Assembly (NCBI GenBank): GCA_964521085.1
Contig: CAZFPL010000027.1
Span: 1-36,713, forward strand
Direction of reading: 5' to 3'
Length of the DNA stretch: 36,713 nucleotides
Source: JAFGKK01 sp964521085
Lineage (GTDB): Bacteria; Chloroflexota; Anaerolineae; Anaerolineales; RBG-16-64-43
Position numbers and translations under genes: made by a program. The notes beneath the pieces are model-generated. The model was given only the letters and a program-made list of their open reading frames with translations, was not told the DNA's origin and made no database searches. Below are positions 27,541 through 34,896 of this stretch, in pieces (within the stretch, counting starts at the first letter, position 1; each line of letters starts with the position of its first letter).

Positions 27541-28830
27541 ATGAGAATCTACTTTGACCTGGTCGGATGCCGTGTGAACGAGGCCGAAATCGAATCGATG
27601 GCGGCGGAAACGCTCGCGCTTCAGCATGATGTCGTCAACAACGCAGACGCCGCCGATTGGATCGTGATCAACACCTGCACGGTGACGCGCGAAGCGGAAC
27701 GCGACAGCCGCCAGAAGATCCGCCAGGCGCACGCGAAAAACCCCGCGGCCTGCATAACCGTCACCGGATGCTGGGCGACGATGGAACCGGACAGCGCCGC
27801 CGCGCTGCCCGGCGTGACTCGGGTGGTCTCAAACGCGGAGAAGCATCGCATCATTCCCGGGATTCTCGATGCGGATAAAACCTCTCCCGTCGACAAATCG
27901 AACGCTTCATGGAATGCCCGGCGCCGAACGCGAGCCTATATAAAAGCGCAGGACGGATGCGACAATGCCTGCTCCTATTGCATCACCCGCCTGGCACGCG
28001 GGCCGCTCCACAGCCGGCCGGCGGACGACATCGTGGAGGATATCCTCGCCGCGGAACGCTCGGGCGCCAAGGAGGCGGTGCTTACCGGCGTGCATCTCGG
28101 CGCGTGGGGCAGAGACTTTGACTTCGAATTCGGGTTGGACCGGCTGATGGAGGCGGTTCTCGCGCGGACCGCAATCCCGCGCGTGCGGCTTTCGTCACTC
28201 GAGCCGTGGGACCTGCGCCCGGAGTTCTTCCGGTTGTGGAAAGACGGCCGCCTGTGCCCGCATCTGCACCTGCCGCTGCAATCCGGCTGCGCGGCGACGC
28301 TGCGGCGGATGAAGCGGAATGCTACGCCGGAGGATTTTTCGGAGATTGTGGAAGCGGCGCGCGCGGCGATCCCCGACCTGGCCCTGACAAGCGACCTGAT
28401 GGTCGGCTTTCCGGGCGAAAGCGAAATGGAATTCGGCAAGAGCATCGATTTCGTCCAGCGCATGCGTTTCGCGCGTCTGCATGTCTTCCGCTTCTCCCCC
28501 CGGCCGGGAACGGACGCGGCCCGGATGCCGAATGCGGTCCCGCCCGATGCGATCCGCCACCGGGCGATGTGGGCGCGGCTCGTGGGCGGACGCGCGGCGG
28601 AATTTTACGCCTCCTCCTTCCTCGGCCGCGAAATGGACGTGCTGTGGGAAGCGGACATGCGCTGCGGAGTCCGCCGCGGATTGACCGGAAACTTCCTGCG
28701 CGTGCGTGTGCAGTCGGAGACGGTCGCGCCCAACACCTTTTCACGCGTGAAGTTGTTATTCATCGACCGCGGGGAAATCGTCGGGGAGTTGATGAATGGT
28801 TCATTGCAGGGCCCGGGTTGCACCGGATGA
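27541..28830 (+). CDS. mtaB: tRNA t6A37 methylthiotransferase (MtaB-type radical SAM)
   Basis: A 429-residue enzyme of the MiaB family. The N-terminal UPF0004 domain has three cluster cysteines (Cys10, Cys46, Cys77). The radical-SAM domain has C-x3-C-x2-C (Cys140, Cys144, Cys147, in GCDNACSYC). A C-terminal TRAM-like region follows from about 365. Motifs LPLQSGC and DLMVGFPGE are typical. The opening FDLVGCRVNEAEIE resembles MtaB (GCKVNxxE) more than MiaB, so it probably converts t6A37 to ms2t6A37 in ANN-decoding tRNAs. No clear ribosome-binding site precedes the ATG, which follows a family B palindrome closely. Confidence 0.9.
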   Translation: MRIYFDLVGCRVNEAEIESMAAETLALQHDVVNNADAADWIVINTCTVTREAERDSRQKIRQAHAKNPAACITVTGCWATMEPDSAAALPGVTRVVSNAEKHRIIPGILDADKTSPVDKSNASWNARRRTRAYIKAQDGCDNACSYCITRLARGPLHSRPADDIVEDILAAERSGAKEAVLTGVHLGAWGRDFDFEFGLDRLMEAVLARTAIPRVRLSSLEPWDLRPEFFRLWKDGRLCPHLHLPLQSGCAATLRRMKRNATPEDFSEIVEAARAAIPDLALTSDLMVGFPGESEMEFGKSIDFVQRMRFARLHVFRFSPRPGTDAARMPNAVPPDAIRHRAMWARLVGGRAAEFYASSFLGREMDVLWEADMRCGVRRGLTGNFLRVRVQSETVAPNTFSRVKLLFIDRGEIVGELMNGSLQGPGCTG

Positions 28831-28837
28831 ACCTCCG

Positions 28838-28949
28838 ATGGCCGCCCCGGCCCCCGCTTCTCCGATTCCCCCGCTTCCCCCGCCTCGCGAGGGCAGGCGC
28901 GAGGGCAGGCTTTCGCCGGGCGAGGCCGGGGGTCCGAGCCGGGGGTATC
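28838..28949. repeat. GC-rich inverted and tandem repeats after mtaB
   Basis: Runs of CCCCCGC (about 28851-28883) ending in CGCCTCG are mirrored by CGAGGCCGGGGG and GCCGGGGG at 28921-28945. Between them the 12-mer CGCGAGGGCAGG is repeated twice in direct tandem (28886-28909). It is followed by an A/T-rich stretch (28953-29000), so it could serve as the mtaB terminator. The 194-base gap holds no gene. Confidence 0.5.
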
Positions 28950-29024
28950 GGTGAAAAAAGGCTTTAGGTAAATTTTTTTTCTGTATCTTCTACTCTTTTC
29001 TGTGAATTCCGTGTACCATGGTAA

Positions 29025-29816
29025 ATGAGGACTATGGATAATCTGAGGATCTACGGCAATTCCCCGTACCGCATCGCCGTCTTGCACGGCGGACCCGGCG
29101 CGCCGGGTGAGATGGCCCCCGTTGCGCGCGAACTTGCGCGCGATCGGGGTGTGCTCGAGCCCCTGCAGACAAAGGACACCCTGGAAGGCCAGGTCCACGA
29201 GCTGCGCGAGGTTTTGGAATCGCGCGCGGCGCCTCCCGTCACGCTGATCGGCTGGTCATGGGGCGCCTGGCTGGGGTATATCCTCACCGCGCGTCATCCG
29301 GCGCTGGTGGGCAAGCTCATCCTGGTTGGATGTCCGCCCTTCGAACAGCGTTATGCCGCCCAGATCGAAGCCACCCGTATGAGCCGGCTGAGTGAAGCGG
29401 AGCAGCGGGAAGCGGCCCGAACCATGAAACGGCTGGACGATATTTCAGGGCAAAGCCATCAAACCTCGCTCGCCCGTCTGGGAGTGATTTTTTCCAAGAC
29501 GGATACTTTCCGCCCGCTGCCTGTCGCGGATGAAACGATAAAACTCCAGTTTAATATTTACCGGGCCGTGTGGCGCACGGCGGCGGAGATGCGCCGCAGC
29601 GGGGAATTGCTGGATCTCGGAAAGCAGATCCGCTGCCCGGTCGTCGCGATCCACGGCGATTACGATCCGCATCCGGCGGAAGGCGTGCAACAGCCGCTGG
29701 AATCCGTCCTCAAGGATTTCCGGTTCATCCTGCTGACCAAATGCGGGCATGAGCCGTGGCGGGAGAAGGACGCGCGGGCCAAGTTCTACTCGGTTTTGTT
29801 AAAAGAGTTGGCTTGA
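29025..29816 (+). CDS. Alpha/beta hydrolase
   Basis: A 263-residue alpha/beta-hydrolase fold enzyme. HGGPG (21-25) forms the oxyanion hole, as in prolyl-iminopeptidase-like hydrolases. The nucleophile elbow GWSWGAW contains Ser78, acid candidates are Asp212/Asp214 in GDYDPHP, and the base is His242 in KCGHEPWRE. A helical cap lies at about 105-190. Substrate cannot be assigned. The start may be ATG 29025 or ATG 29034; neither has a well-spaced ribosome-binding site (a GAGG lies only 3 bases before the second). The gene is convergent with the RNase HI gene. Confidence 0.85.
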   Translation: MRTMDNLRIYGNSPYRIAVLHGGPGAPGEMAPVARELARDRGVLEPLQTKDTLEGQVHELREVLESRAAPPVTLIGWSWGAWLGYILTARHPALVGKLILVGCPPFEQRYAAQIEATRMSRLSEAEQREAARTMKRLDDISGQSHQTSLARLGVIFSKTDTFRPLPVADETIKLQFNIYRAVWRTAAEMRRSGELLDLGKQIRCPVVAIHGDYDPHPAEGVQQPLESVLKDFRFILLTKCGHEPWREKDARAKFYSVLLKELA

Positions 29817-29820
29817 TTGA

Positions 29821-30035
29821 ATCCACGAAGAACACGAAGGGAAACCTGAAGGACACGAAGAGACAAATATATTGAAACCTTTGAAAAAGGCTGTCATGCT
29901 GAGTGAAGCGAAGCATCTATTCCAACGCTTGTAGACCCTTCGCTCCACTCAGGATGACAATACCCGAGGTTATTTAATTTTTAAAAGTAATATTTTTTTC
30001 GTGCTCTTCAGATCTTCTTCGTGCTCTTCGTGGAT
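29821..30035. repeat. Family D CACGAAG palindrome spanning a convergent gap
   Basis: Left arm ATCCACGAAGAACACGAAG (29821-29839) and right arm CTTCGTGCTCTTCGTGGAT (30017-30035), 18 of 19 complementary. The right arm ends on the first base of the RNase HI stop codon and the left arm begins 5 bases after the hydrolase stop, so the element occupies the whole gap between two convergent genes. CACGAAG-type repeats are known from many bacterial genomes. Confidence 0.8.
29892..29959. repeat. TGTCATGCTGAG palindrome nested inside family D
   Basis: 22-base arms, 29892-29913 and 29938-29959, 20 of 22 complementary, 24-base loop. Repeats of the TGTCATnCTGAG...CTCAGGATGACA kind recur in many bacterial genomes. 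It lies between the two arms of the CACGAAG palindrome. Confidence 0.82.
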
Positions 30036-30658
30036 TATTTCCGCCCGAAATCCGCCGGGCTCTCCCCCCACTTCTCAGTCTTCCATTTTCGAACTTCGTT
30101 GGCATAGTAATTATCGCGCAGCCAATCCTGCGCGCGGGCGATGAGCGTATACACCGCCCGGGAATCCTCTGTGCGCGGAAGTTTGGTCTTGCATTGTTTC
30201 TCCTGCACCCAGCGCATCGCCTGGACGGAGTCGCTGTAAACCGGCCAATTCAAGTCGTGCTTCTTTAAGTGCGCGAGTGCGTGCACGATCGCCAGGAATT
30301 CGCCGATGTTGTTGGTCCCGCCGGCCACCGGTTCCTGCCGGAAAATTTCCCGCCCCTCTCCGACATGCACGCCGCGGTATTCCACCGGACCGGGATTTCC
30401 GGAGCAGGCCGCATCCACGGCGATCGAATCCGGCGCGGGCGCGTCGCCGCCCGCCCGGCTGAGCCTTGCCGCGCGGGTTTGCCCGTCGCGGTAATCCGAA
30501 TACCGCCCGCGGAAGGCCTGTGCGGCCAGCGCGCGGGATTCGAACGCCATATACTGGGCGCCCGTGTATCCGCTTACCTGCGCCGAGCATTCCTGCCAGG
30601 TGGAATATATTCCGCGCTTTCGGCCCTTCCAGACGACATAGAATTTATCTTTGGGCAT
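30035..30658 (-). CDS. rnhA: Ribonuclease HI with N-terminal hybrid-binding domain
   Basis: A 207-residue RNase H1. The N-terminal hybrid-binding (caulimovirus VI-type) domain (about 5-50, FYVVWKGRKRGIYSTWQECSAQVSGYTGAQYMAFES) binds RNA-DNA hybrid. The catalytic domain has Asp82, Glu120, Asp143 and Asp203 (last in GESPADFGRK). It removes RNA from RNA-DNA hybrids such as R-loops and primers. The ATG at 30658 starts the hybrid-binding domain; the 16 upstream codons are encoded by a family B palindrome and rejected. The ribosome-binding site is weak (GGAAAAAAT). Confidence 0.92.
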   Translation of the reverse strand: MPKDKFYVVWKGRKRGIYSTWQECSAQVSGYTGAQYMAFESRALAAQAFRGRYSDYRDGQTRAARLSRAGGDAPAPDSIAVDAACSGNPGPVEYRGVHVGEGREIFRQEPVAGGTNNIGEFLAIVHALAHLKKHDLNWPVYSDSVQAMRWVQEKQCKTKLPRTEDSRAVYTLIARAQDWLRDNYYANEVRKWKTEKWGESPADFGRK

Positions 30659-30671
30659 ATTTTTTCCAACT

Positions 30672-30767
30672 CGTACGCCGAGACACCGAAATAAATCGGA
30701 TGACACCGAAGGTTTTTCAATATTTAATATTCGGTGTGTTCGGATCTTATCGGTGCCTCGGTGTACG
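30672..30767. repeat. Family B palindromic element, copy 3
   Basis: 18-base arms, 30672-30689 and 30750-30767 (CGTACGCCGAGACACCGA and complement, 16 of 18), with an inner ACACCGAA/TTCGGTGT pair around an A/T-rich loop. It lies between the uvrA-like gene and rnhA. The outer arms resemble those at 10583-10678. Confidence 0.75.
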
Positions 30768-30802
30768 AAAGGTTGTGAACTCCTCGCTACGTTAGGTTTA
30801 TT

Positions 30803-33382
30803 TTACGACCTTAAGCACTTTCCCGTCACCGAATTCTCCGCCGCGGCGATCTGATCCGGAGTCCCTTCCGCCACCAGCTCCCCTCCCGCATCGCCGCCCT
30901 CGGGCCCGAGGTCGATCACCCAATCTGTACAGCGGACGAGATCCAGGTTGTGCTCGATGACGACGACGCTGTTCCCTGCGTCCACCAGGCGGTGGAGCAG
31001 CGCGATCAGGCGGGCGGTATCCGCCGCGTGCAGGCCGGTCGTCGGTTCGTCGAGCAGATAGAGTGTGCGGCCGCTTGCGCGCCGGCCGAGCTCCTTGGCC
31101 AGCTTGATCCGTTGTGCCTCGCCGCCGGAGAGCGTGTTGGCCGGCTGCCCCAGCGGGAGGTAGCCCAATCCGACTTCCATCATAACCCCCAGACGTTCCG
31201 CGGCGGCGGGCAGGTCCGCGAACACCTTGTTCACCTCTTCGATCGTCATCTCCAGGATGTCGGCGATGGTGTACCCGCCGTATTTCACCGCCAAGGTCTC
31301 GGCGGTGAAGCGCCTGCCGCGGCAGGCCGGGCAGCGCACCTCGGCATCCGGCAGGAAGTGCATCGGGATGGAAAGCACGCCCGCGCCCTCGCACCTTTCG
31401 CAGCGTCCGCCCGGGACGTTGAAGGAGAAATGGCGCGCGGCGAATTTCCTGCGTTTGGCTTCCGGTAAAGCGGCAAACGCTTTGCGGATCGGGGTGAAGG
31501 TATCGGTGTAGGTGGCGGCGTTCGATCGCGAGGAACGCCCGATCCCGCTCTGGTCCATGGTGATGATCTTGTCGAGATGCTCCCAGCCTTCGATCGCATC
31601 ATGCGCGCCGGGGATCTCCTCGGATCCGAAAAACCGTTTGCGCGCCGCGCGGTCGAGGATGTCGAACAGGAGCGAGGATTTTCCCGACCCGGAAGGTCCG
31701 GTGACGGCGACGAGCAGACCAAGCGGCACTCTCACGGTCAGGTTTTTCAGGTTATGCTCCCGGGCGCCGCGGATGACCAGCGCTTTCCCGTTCGGCGCGC
31801 GGCGCGGATGGTCCGGCATCGATATCCGTCCGGATAAGAACTGGCCGGTGACAGAATCACTTTTCGCGGCCACTTCCGCCGGCGTTCCGGTTATGACGAT
31901 GCGGCCTCCATGCACGCCCGCGCCCGGTCCGATCTCGACCACGTAGTCCGCGGCGCGGATCATCTCCAGATCGTGTTCGATCACCAACACCGTGTTGCCC
32001 AGGTCACGCAGCCGGCGCAGGACGCGCATGAGCCGCCCGCTATCCCGCGGATGCAATCCGATCGTCGGCTCGTCGAGAACGTACAGCACGCCGGTCAGGC
32101 CGGACCCGAGCAACGCGGCAAGCCGCAGCCGCTGGGCTTCGCCGGCCGAGACTGATGGCGACGACCGTTCGAGAGTGAGGTACCCGACTCCGACGTCTAC
32201 CAGGCTTCGGATGCGTTCGCGCAATTCGTCGAGGACCGGCATGAGCACCGGAGCAGTCTCGGCCGGAATCAGCCCCGCAAGCCCTTCGAGCCATTCCATG
32301 AGGCTTGAGATCGGAATGCGCGAGACCTCGACGATCGTCTTTCCGCCGAGGATCACCCGCCGGCTTTCCGGCTTCAGGCGCGAGCCTTCGCACTCCGGGC
32401 AGATCCGCCGCACCATGAATTTTTCGACCTTCTCCAGGTAAGCTTCTTCGCGGATGTGGGCGGACCGGCGGCGCAGCAAATTGGTGGCTACGCCCTCCAT
32501 GCGCCCTTGCGCGTTCGTCGCCGGCGGTTTGACTCCCGGATAGTGGCGTTTAAATCGCGCATCATCCACACCATAGAACAGCAGATCGCACGCCGCGGCG
32601 TTCCACTTGCGAATCGGGGCATCCAGATCAACGGGGAATCCGTAATACTTCCCCGCAGCCTTGAGCTTTTTGGAATTATGCTCTTTGTGCCAATCTTCCC
32701 AGCCGACCACCGCCCCCGCGGCGATGGTCTTCGAGACATCGACCATTTTTTCCATATTCACATCGTCGATCACACCAAGCCCGGTGCAAGCCGGACAGGC
32801 GCCGGCGGGCTTGTTGAACGAGAAATTCGCCATCCCGAGTTCGAGTACGGGTTTGCTGCATTTCGGACAAGTGGAGGAAGCCTCGCCCGCTTCATCCTCT
32901 TCCCAGGTTGCGTTGTCCGGGAAGAATCCGGGCTCGATCAGCGATCCGCAGTGCGGGCAGGGGCGGCGGCCGAGCCGGGCGAAGAGCACCCTCAGGTAGG
33001 TGAACACTTCGGTCGCGGTGCCGACCGTCGAGCGCGGGCTGTGGTTGGTGATCTCCTGGCCGATGCTGATCGAGGGCGAAAGCCCCTCGATCCGGTCGAC
33101 GGGCGGTTTGGTCACGCCGCCGGCGACAAATCCGAGCGATTCGAGGTATTGCCGCTGGCCCTCTTTGTGAAGGATGTCGAATACCAACGTTGACTTCCCG
33201 GACCCGGACAGGCCGGAGAACACGATCAGTTTGTTTTTCGGCAGGGTGAGGTCGAGATTCTTGAGATTGTGCAGCCGCGCTCCGCGGATGATTATCGATC
33301 CCGACCCCTCCCCAATCCCTCCCCAAATCGGGGAGGGGGAAGGAGGAGGGGTTAATGAAGCGGGCGTATTGTGGTTAGTCAT
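30803..33382 (-). CDS. UvrA2-type excinuclease ATPase lacking the UvrB-binding domain
   Basis: An 859-residue UvrA homologue with two ABC ATPase modules: Walker A GLSGSGKST (57-65) and GPSGSGKSS, signatures VSAGEAQRLRLA and LSGGEAQRIKLA, Walker B YVLDEPTIGLHP and YLLDEPTTGLHA. Canonical UvrA is about 940 residues. Here, after the HSPRSTVGTATEVFTYLRVLFARLG segment, a short piece with CPHC (142-145) and CPKC (172-175) leads straight to FSFNKPAGACPAC, so the UvrB-binding domain is missing. The C-terminal zinc finger (CERC...CPAC) is present. This architecture is that of UvrA2/class II proteins, linked in some bacteria to DNA-binding-drug tolerance. ATG 33382 has AAAAGG 7-8 bases upstream. Residues 11-26 are encoded by a palindromic repeat. 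Confidence 0.88.
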   Translation of the reverse strand: MTNHNTPASLTPPPSPSPIWGGIGEGSGSIIIRGARLHNLKNLDLTLPKNKLIVFSGLSGSGKSTLVFDILHKEGQRQYLESLGFVAGGVTKPPVDRIEGLSPSISIGQEITNHSPRSTVGTATEVFTYLRVLFARLGRRPCPHCGSLIEPGFFPDNATWEEDEAGEASSTCPKCSKPVLELGMANFSFNKPAGACPACTGLGVIDDVNMEKMVDVSKTIAAGAVVGWEDWHKEHNSKKLKAAGKYYGFPVDLDAPIRKWNAAACDLLFYGVDDARFKRHYPGVKPPATNAQGRMEGVATNLLRRRSAHIREEAYLEKVEKFMVRRICPECEGSRLKPESRRVILGGKTIVEVSRIPISSLMEWLEGLAGLIPAETAPVLMPVLDELRERIRSLVDVGVGYLTLERSSPSVSAGEAQRLRLAALLGSGLTGVLYVLDEPTIGLHPRDSGRLMRVLRRLRDLGNTVLVIEHDLEMIRAADYVVEIGPGAGVHGGRIVITGTPAEVAAKSDSVTGQFLSGRISMPDHPRRAPNGKALVIRGAREHNLKNLTVRVPLGLLVAVTGPSGSGKSSLLFDILDRAARKRFFGSEEIPGAHDAIEGWEHLDKIITMDQSGIGRSSRSNAATYTDTFTPIRKAFAALPEAKRRKFAARHFSFNVPGGRCERCEGAGVLSIPMHFLPDAEVRCPACRGRRFTAETLAVKYGGYTIADILEMTIEEVNKVFADLPAAAERLGVMMEVGLGYLPLGQPANTLSGGEAQRIKLAKELGRRASGRTLYLLDEPTTGLHAADTARLIALLHRLVDAGNSVVVIEHNLDLVRCTDWVIDLGPEGGDAGGELVAEGTPDQIAAAENSVTGKCLRS
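33304..33352. repeat. Family C palindrome inside the uvrA-like coding sequence
   Basis: Inner hairpin CCCTCCCC (33317-33324) / GGGGAGGG (33330-33337) with a 5-base loop, and outer arms ACCCCTCC (33304-33311) / GGAGGGGT (33345-33352). It reads in frame on the minus strand as TPPPSPSPIWGGIGEG, codons 11-26 of the gene, between the start codon and the conserved IIIRGARLHNLKNL. No start codon lies after it and before the conserved region, so it must be translated. Confidence 0.82.
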
Positions 33383-33399
33383 AAGTATTTCCTTTTCAC

Positions 33400-33457
33400 C
33401 GCCTCACACCTAACCCCTCTCCTGGTTTATGCCAGGAGAAGGGTTAGGTGTGAGGCG
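33400..33457. repeat. 26-bp near-perfect hairpin before the uvrA-like gene
   Basis: Arms 33400-33425 and 33432-33457, 25 of 26 complementary (the exception can be a G-U pair), 6-base loop TTTATG. It fills most of the 99-base gap between the M28 peptidase stop (33482) and the uvrA-like start (33382), ending about 10 bases before the ribosome-binding site. It could terminate the peptidase message, regulate the next gene, or be a mobile palindromic repeat (CCTAACCC...GGGTTAGG type). Confidence 0.85.
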
Positions 33458-33481
33458 GGAGATGGCGAGAGAAAGGGAGGG

Positions 33482-34678
33482 TTATTTTTTCTCCCGTCCC
33501 CACTCCGTCGATTTATCCTGCATCTCCATTATGATCTCCGCCGCGAGGGACGCGGCCTCGTTTAATTTAATCGGGCTTACACCGTCGGGTGTATCAGCGG
33601 CGGAATGGGTGATCTCGCGGATCCCGGCGCCGCCAAAAGCAAGGGCGGGAACGCCGCGCATTGCGTACATGGAATGATCGCTTTCCGGCCAGGGGTCGAC
33701 CCAAACCGCGCCCGGATATGCTTCGAGTCTCGATTGCGCCCCCCGGATCAGTTTATCCGATGCCGCCATCGCGGTGAGCGTATTGGTTCCCAAGCGGTGG
33801 CCGGCGCCGTCGAAGTTGATCGCCGCGATCATCTTTCCATCCTCCGCCGTCTTCCAGTAAGCGTCGACACCGAGCGGAAGGTATTCGTGGCCGGAGAACG
33901 CCGCAAACTCCAGACCGCAGGCAAGCGGCTGCGATGCGAAATGCGCGGCCAGCGCAAGAATGATCGCCACGCCGCCGGCGTTGTCACACGCGCCGGGTGT
34001 GGTGATGGCGGTATCGTAATGGGCGCACAGCACGATCGCTTCGGGCCGGGTCCCGGCCTTCCGCCCGACCACATTCGCCGTCGAGCCCGGTCGCCGGTCC
34101 GTTTCAAGAAGCAAGTGTACCGCCGGGGGATTTTTACGCAACAAATCCAGGGCGATCTCACGCGGCAAGGTGGCCGATGGCAGGGGAAAATCCGCATCGC
34201 AAAACCCATGTGCGAAATACGGAACGGCCGGTTGGGCCGACAGCACGGCGGCCGGCGCCTTTATCTCCAAATGGTTAATGATCTGTTCGTCATGCTCGGT
34301 TTTGAGAAACCACTGCTTCGGCGAAACCGGAACCGACGTCAGCTCGCCATACAGCAGCGCGATCTTCCCCGATAGCTCCGCCGCCTTCAATTCTGCGATG
34401 GTGCAGACAGGGACCACCGGCGCGGTGACATCCACCGGCGATGAAAAAGGATCGACATACGCCCGTAGCGGAATCCCATCCACCTCGAATACCGTTCTCC
34501 GCGGCGTCCATTCCGGGCAGTCGATCTTCTGAATTTCTACCGCCAATCCGGCCTTTTCCATCTCGCGACGGATGTATTCCCCGGCGGCATGATTGCCGGG
34601 CGAACCGATGTAGCGGACGCCGATCTCTGCGGCAAGCTGTTGAACGTGTCCGTTGAGACGGTTTTTCAAATCCAGCAT
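33482..34678 (-). CDS. M28-family metallopeptidase with PA-like insert
   Basis: 398 residues. The metal site residues are in order: His220 and Asp222 (CAHYDT), Asp232 (ACDNAGG), Glu265 (GHEY), Asp290 (NFDGAGH) and His358 (THSAADTPD). A PA-type substrate domain is inserted at about 75-190. In most M28 enzymes two glutamates stand together (EE, catalytic base then zinc ligand); here the first is His264, so the general base is altered or supplied otherwise. No signal peptide is seen, so it is probably cytoplasmic. The ATG at 34678 begins MLDLKNRLNGHVQQLAAEIG, a typical start. Confidence 0.85.
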   Translation of the reverse strand: MLDLKNRLNGHVQQLAAEIGVRYIGSPGNHAAGEYIRREMEKAGLAVEIQKIDCPEWTPRRTVFEVDGIPLRAYVDPFSSPVDVTAPVVPVCTIAELKAAELSGKIALLYGELTSVPVSPKQWFLKTEHDEQIINHLEIKAPAAVLSAQPAVPYFAHGFCDADFPLPSATLPREIALDLLRKNPPAVHLLLETDRRPGSTANVVGRKAGTRPEAIVLCAHYDTAITTPGACDNAGGVAIILALAAHFASQPLACGLEFAAFSGHEYLPLGVDAYWKTAEDGKMIAAINFDGAGHRLGTNTLTAMAASDKLIRGAQSRLEAYPGAVWVDPWPESDHSMYAMRGVPALAFGGAGIREITHSAADTPDGVSPIKLNEAASLAAEIIMEMQDKSTEWGREKK

Positions 34679-34749
34679 GATCCCTCCGTTTCAGATACTA
34701 AAATTTTACAACCCTGGTGGGCTAATGGAGGGTTTGCGGGGAGATCGGT

Positions 34750-34893
34750 GGTGGTTGAGTAGCCCGTGTGATCTTCACGGGCGTATCGAAACCACCGTTC
34801 AACTTTAGCACGAGGTCTCGATACGTCACGTACCGCTTCGCGGTACGTGGCTACCCCGGCCTCGCCACGGCGATGCCGGGGCGGGGCTCGACC
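34750..34893. repeat. Family A palindromic element, copy 4 (with extra hairpin)
   Basis: Outer arm GGTGGTTGAGTAG (34750-34762), inner hairpin 1 (34763-34781, CCCGTG/CACGGG), CGTATCGAAACC (34782-34793), GGTCTCGATACG (34814-34825), inner hairpin 2 (34827-34849, CACGTACCG/CGGTACGTG). The closing arm is split: CTAC at 34851 and CTCGACC at 34887-34893, with a third hairpin CCCCGGC...GCCGGGG between. It ends 3 bases before the stop codon of the minus-strand MerR gene. Confidence 0.82.
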
Positions 34894-34896
34894 GGC

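Noticed and set aside
33400..33457. CRISPR-like repeat
   Set aside because: A single inverted repeat, not regularly spaced direct repeats; no array or cas gene in the window.
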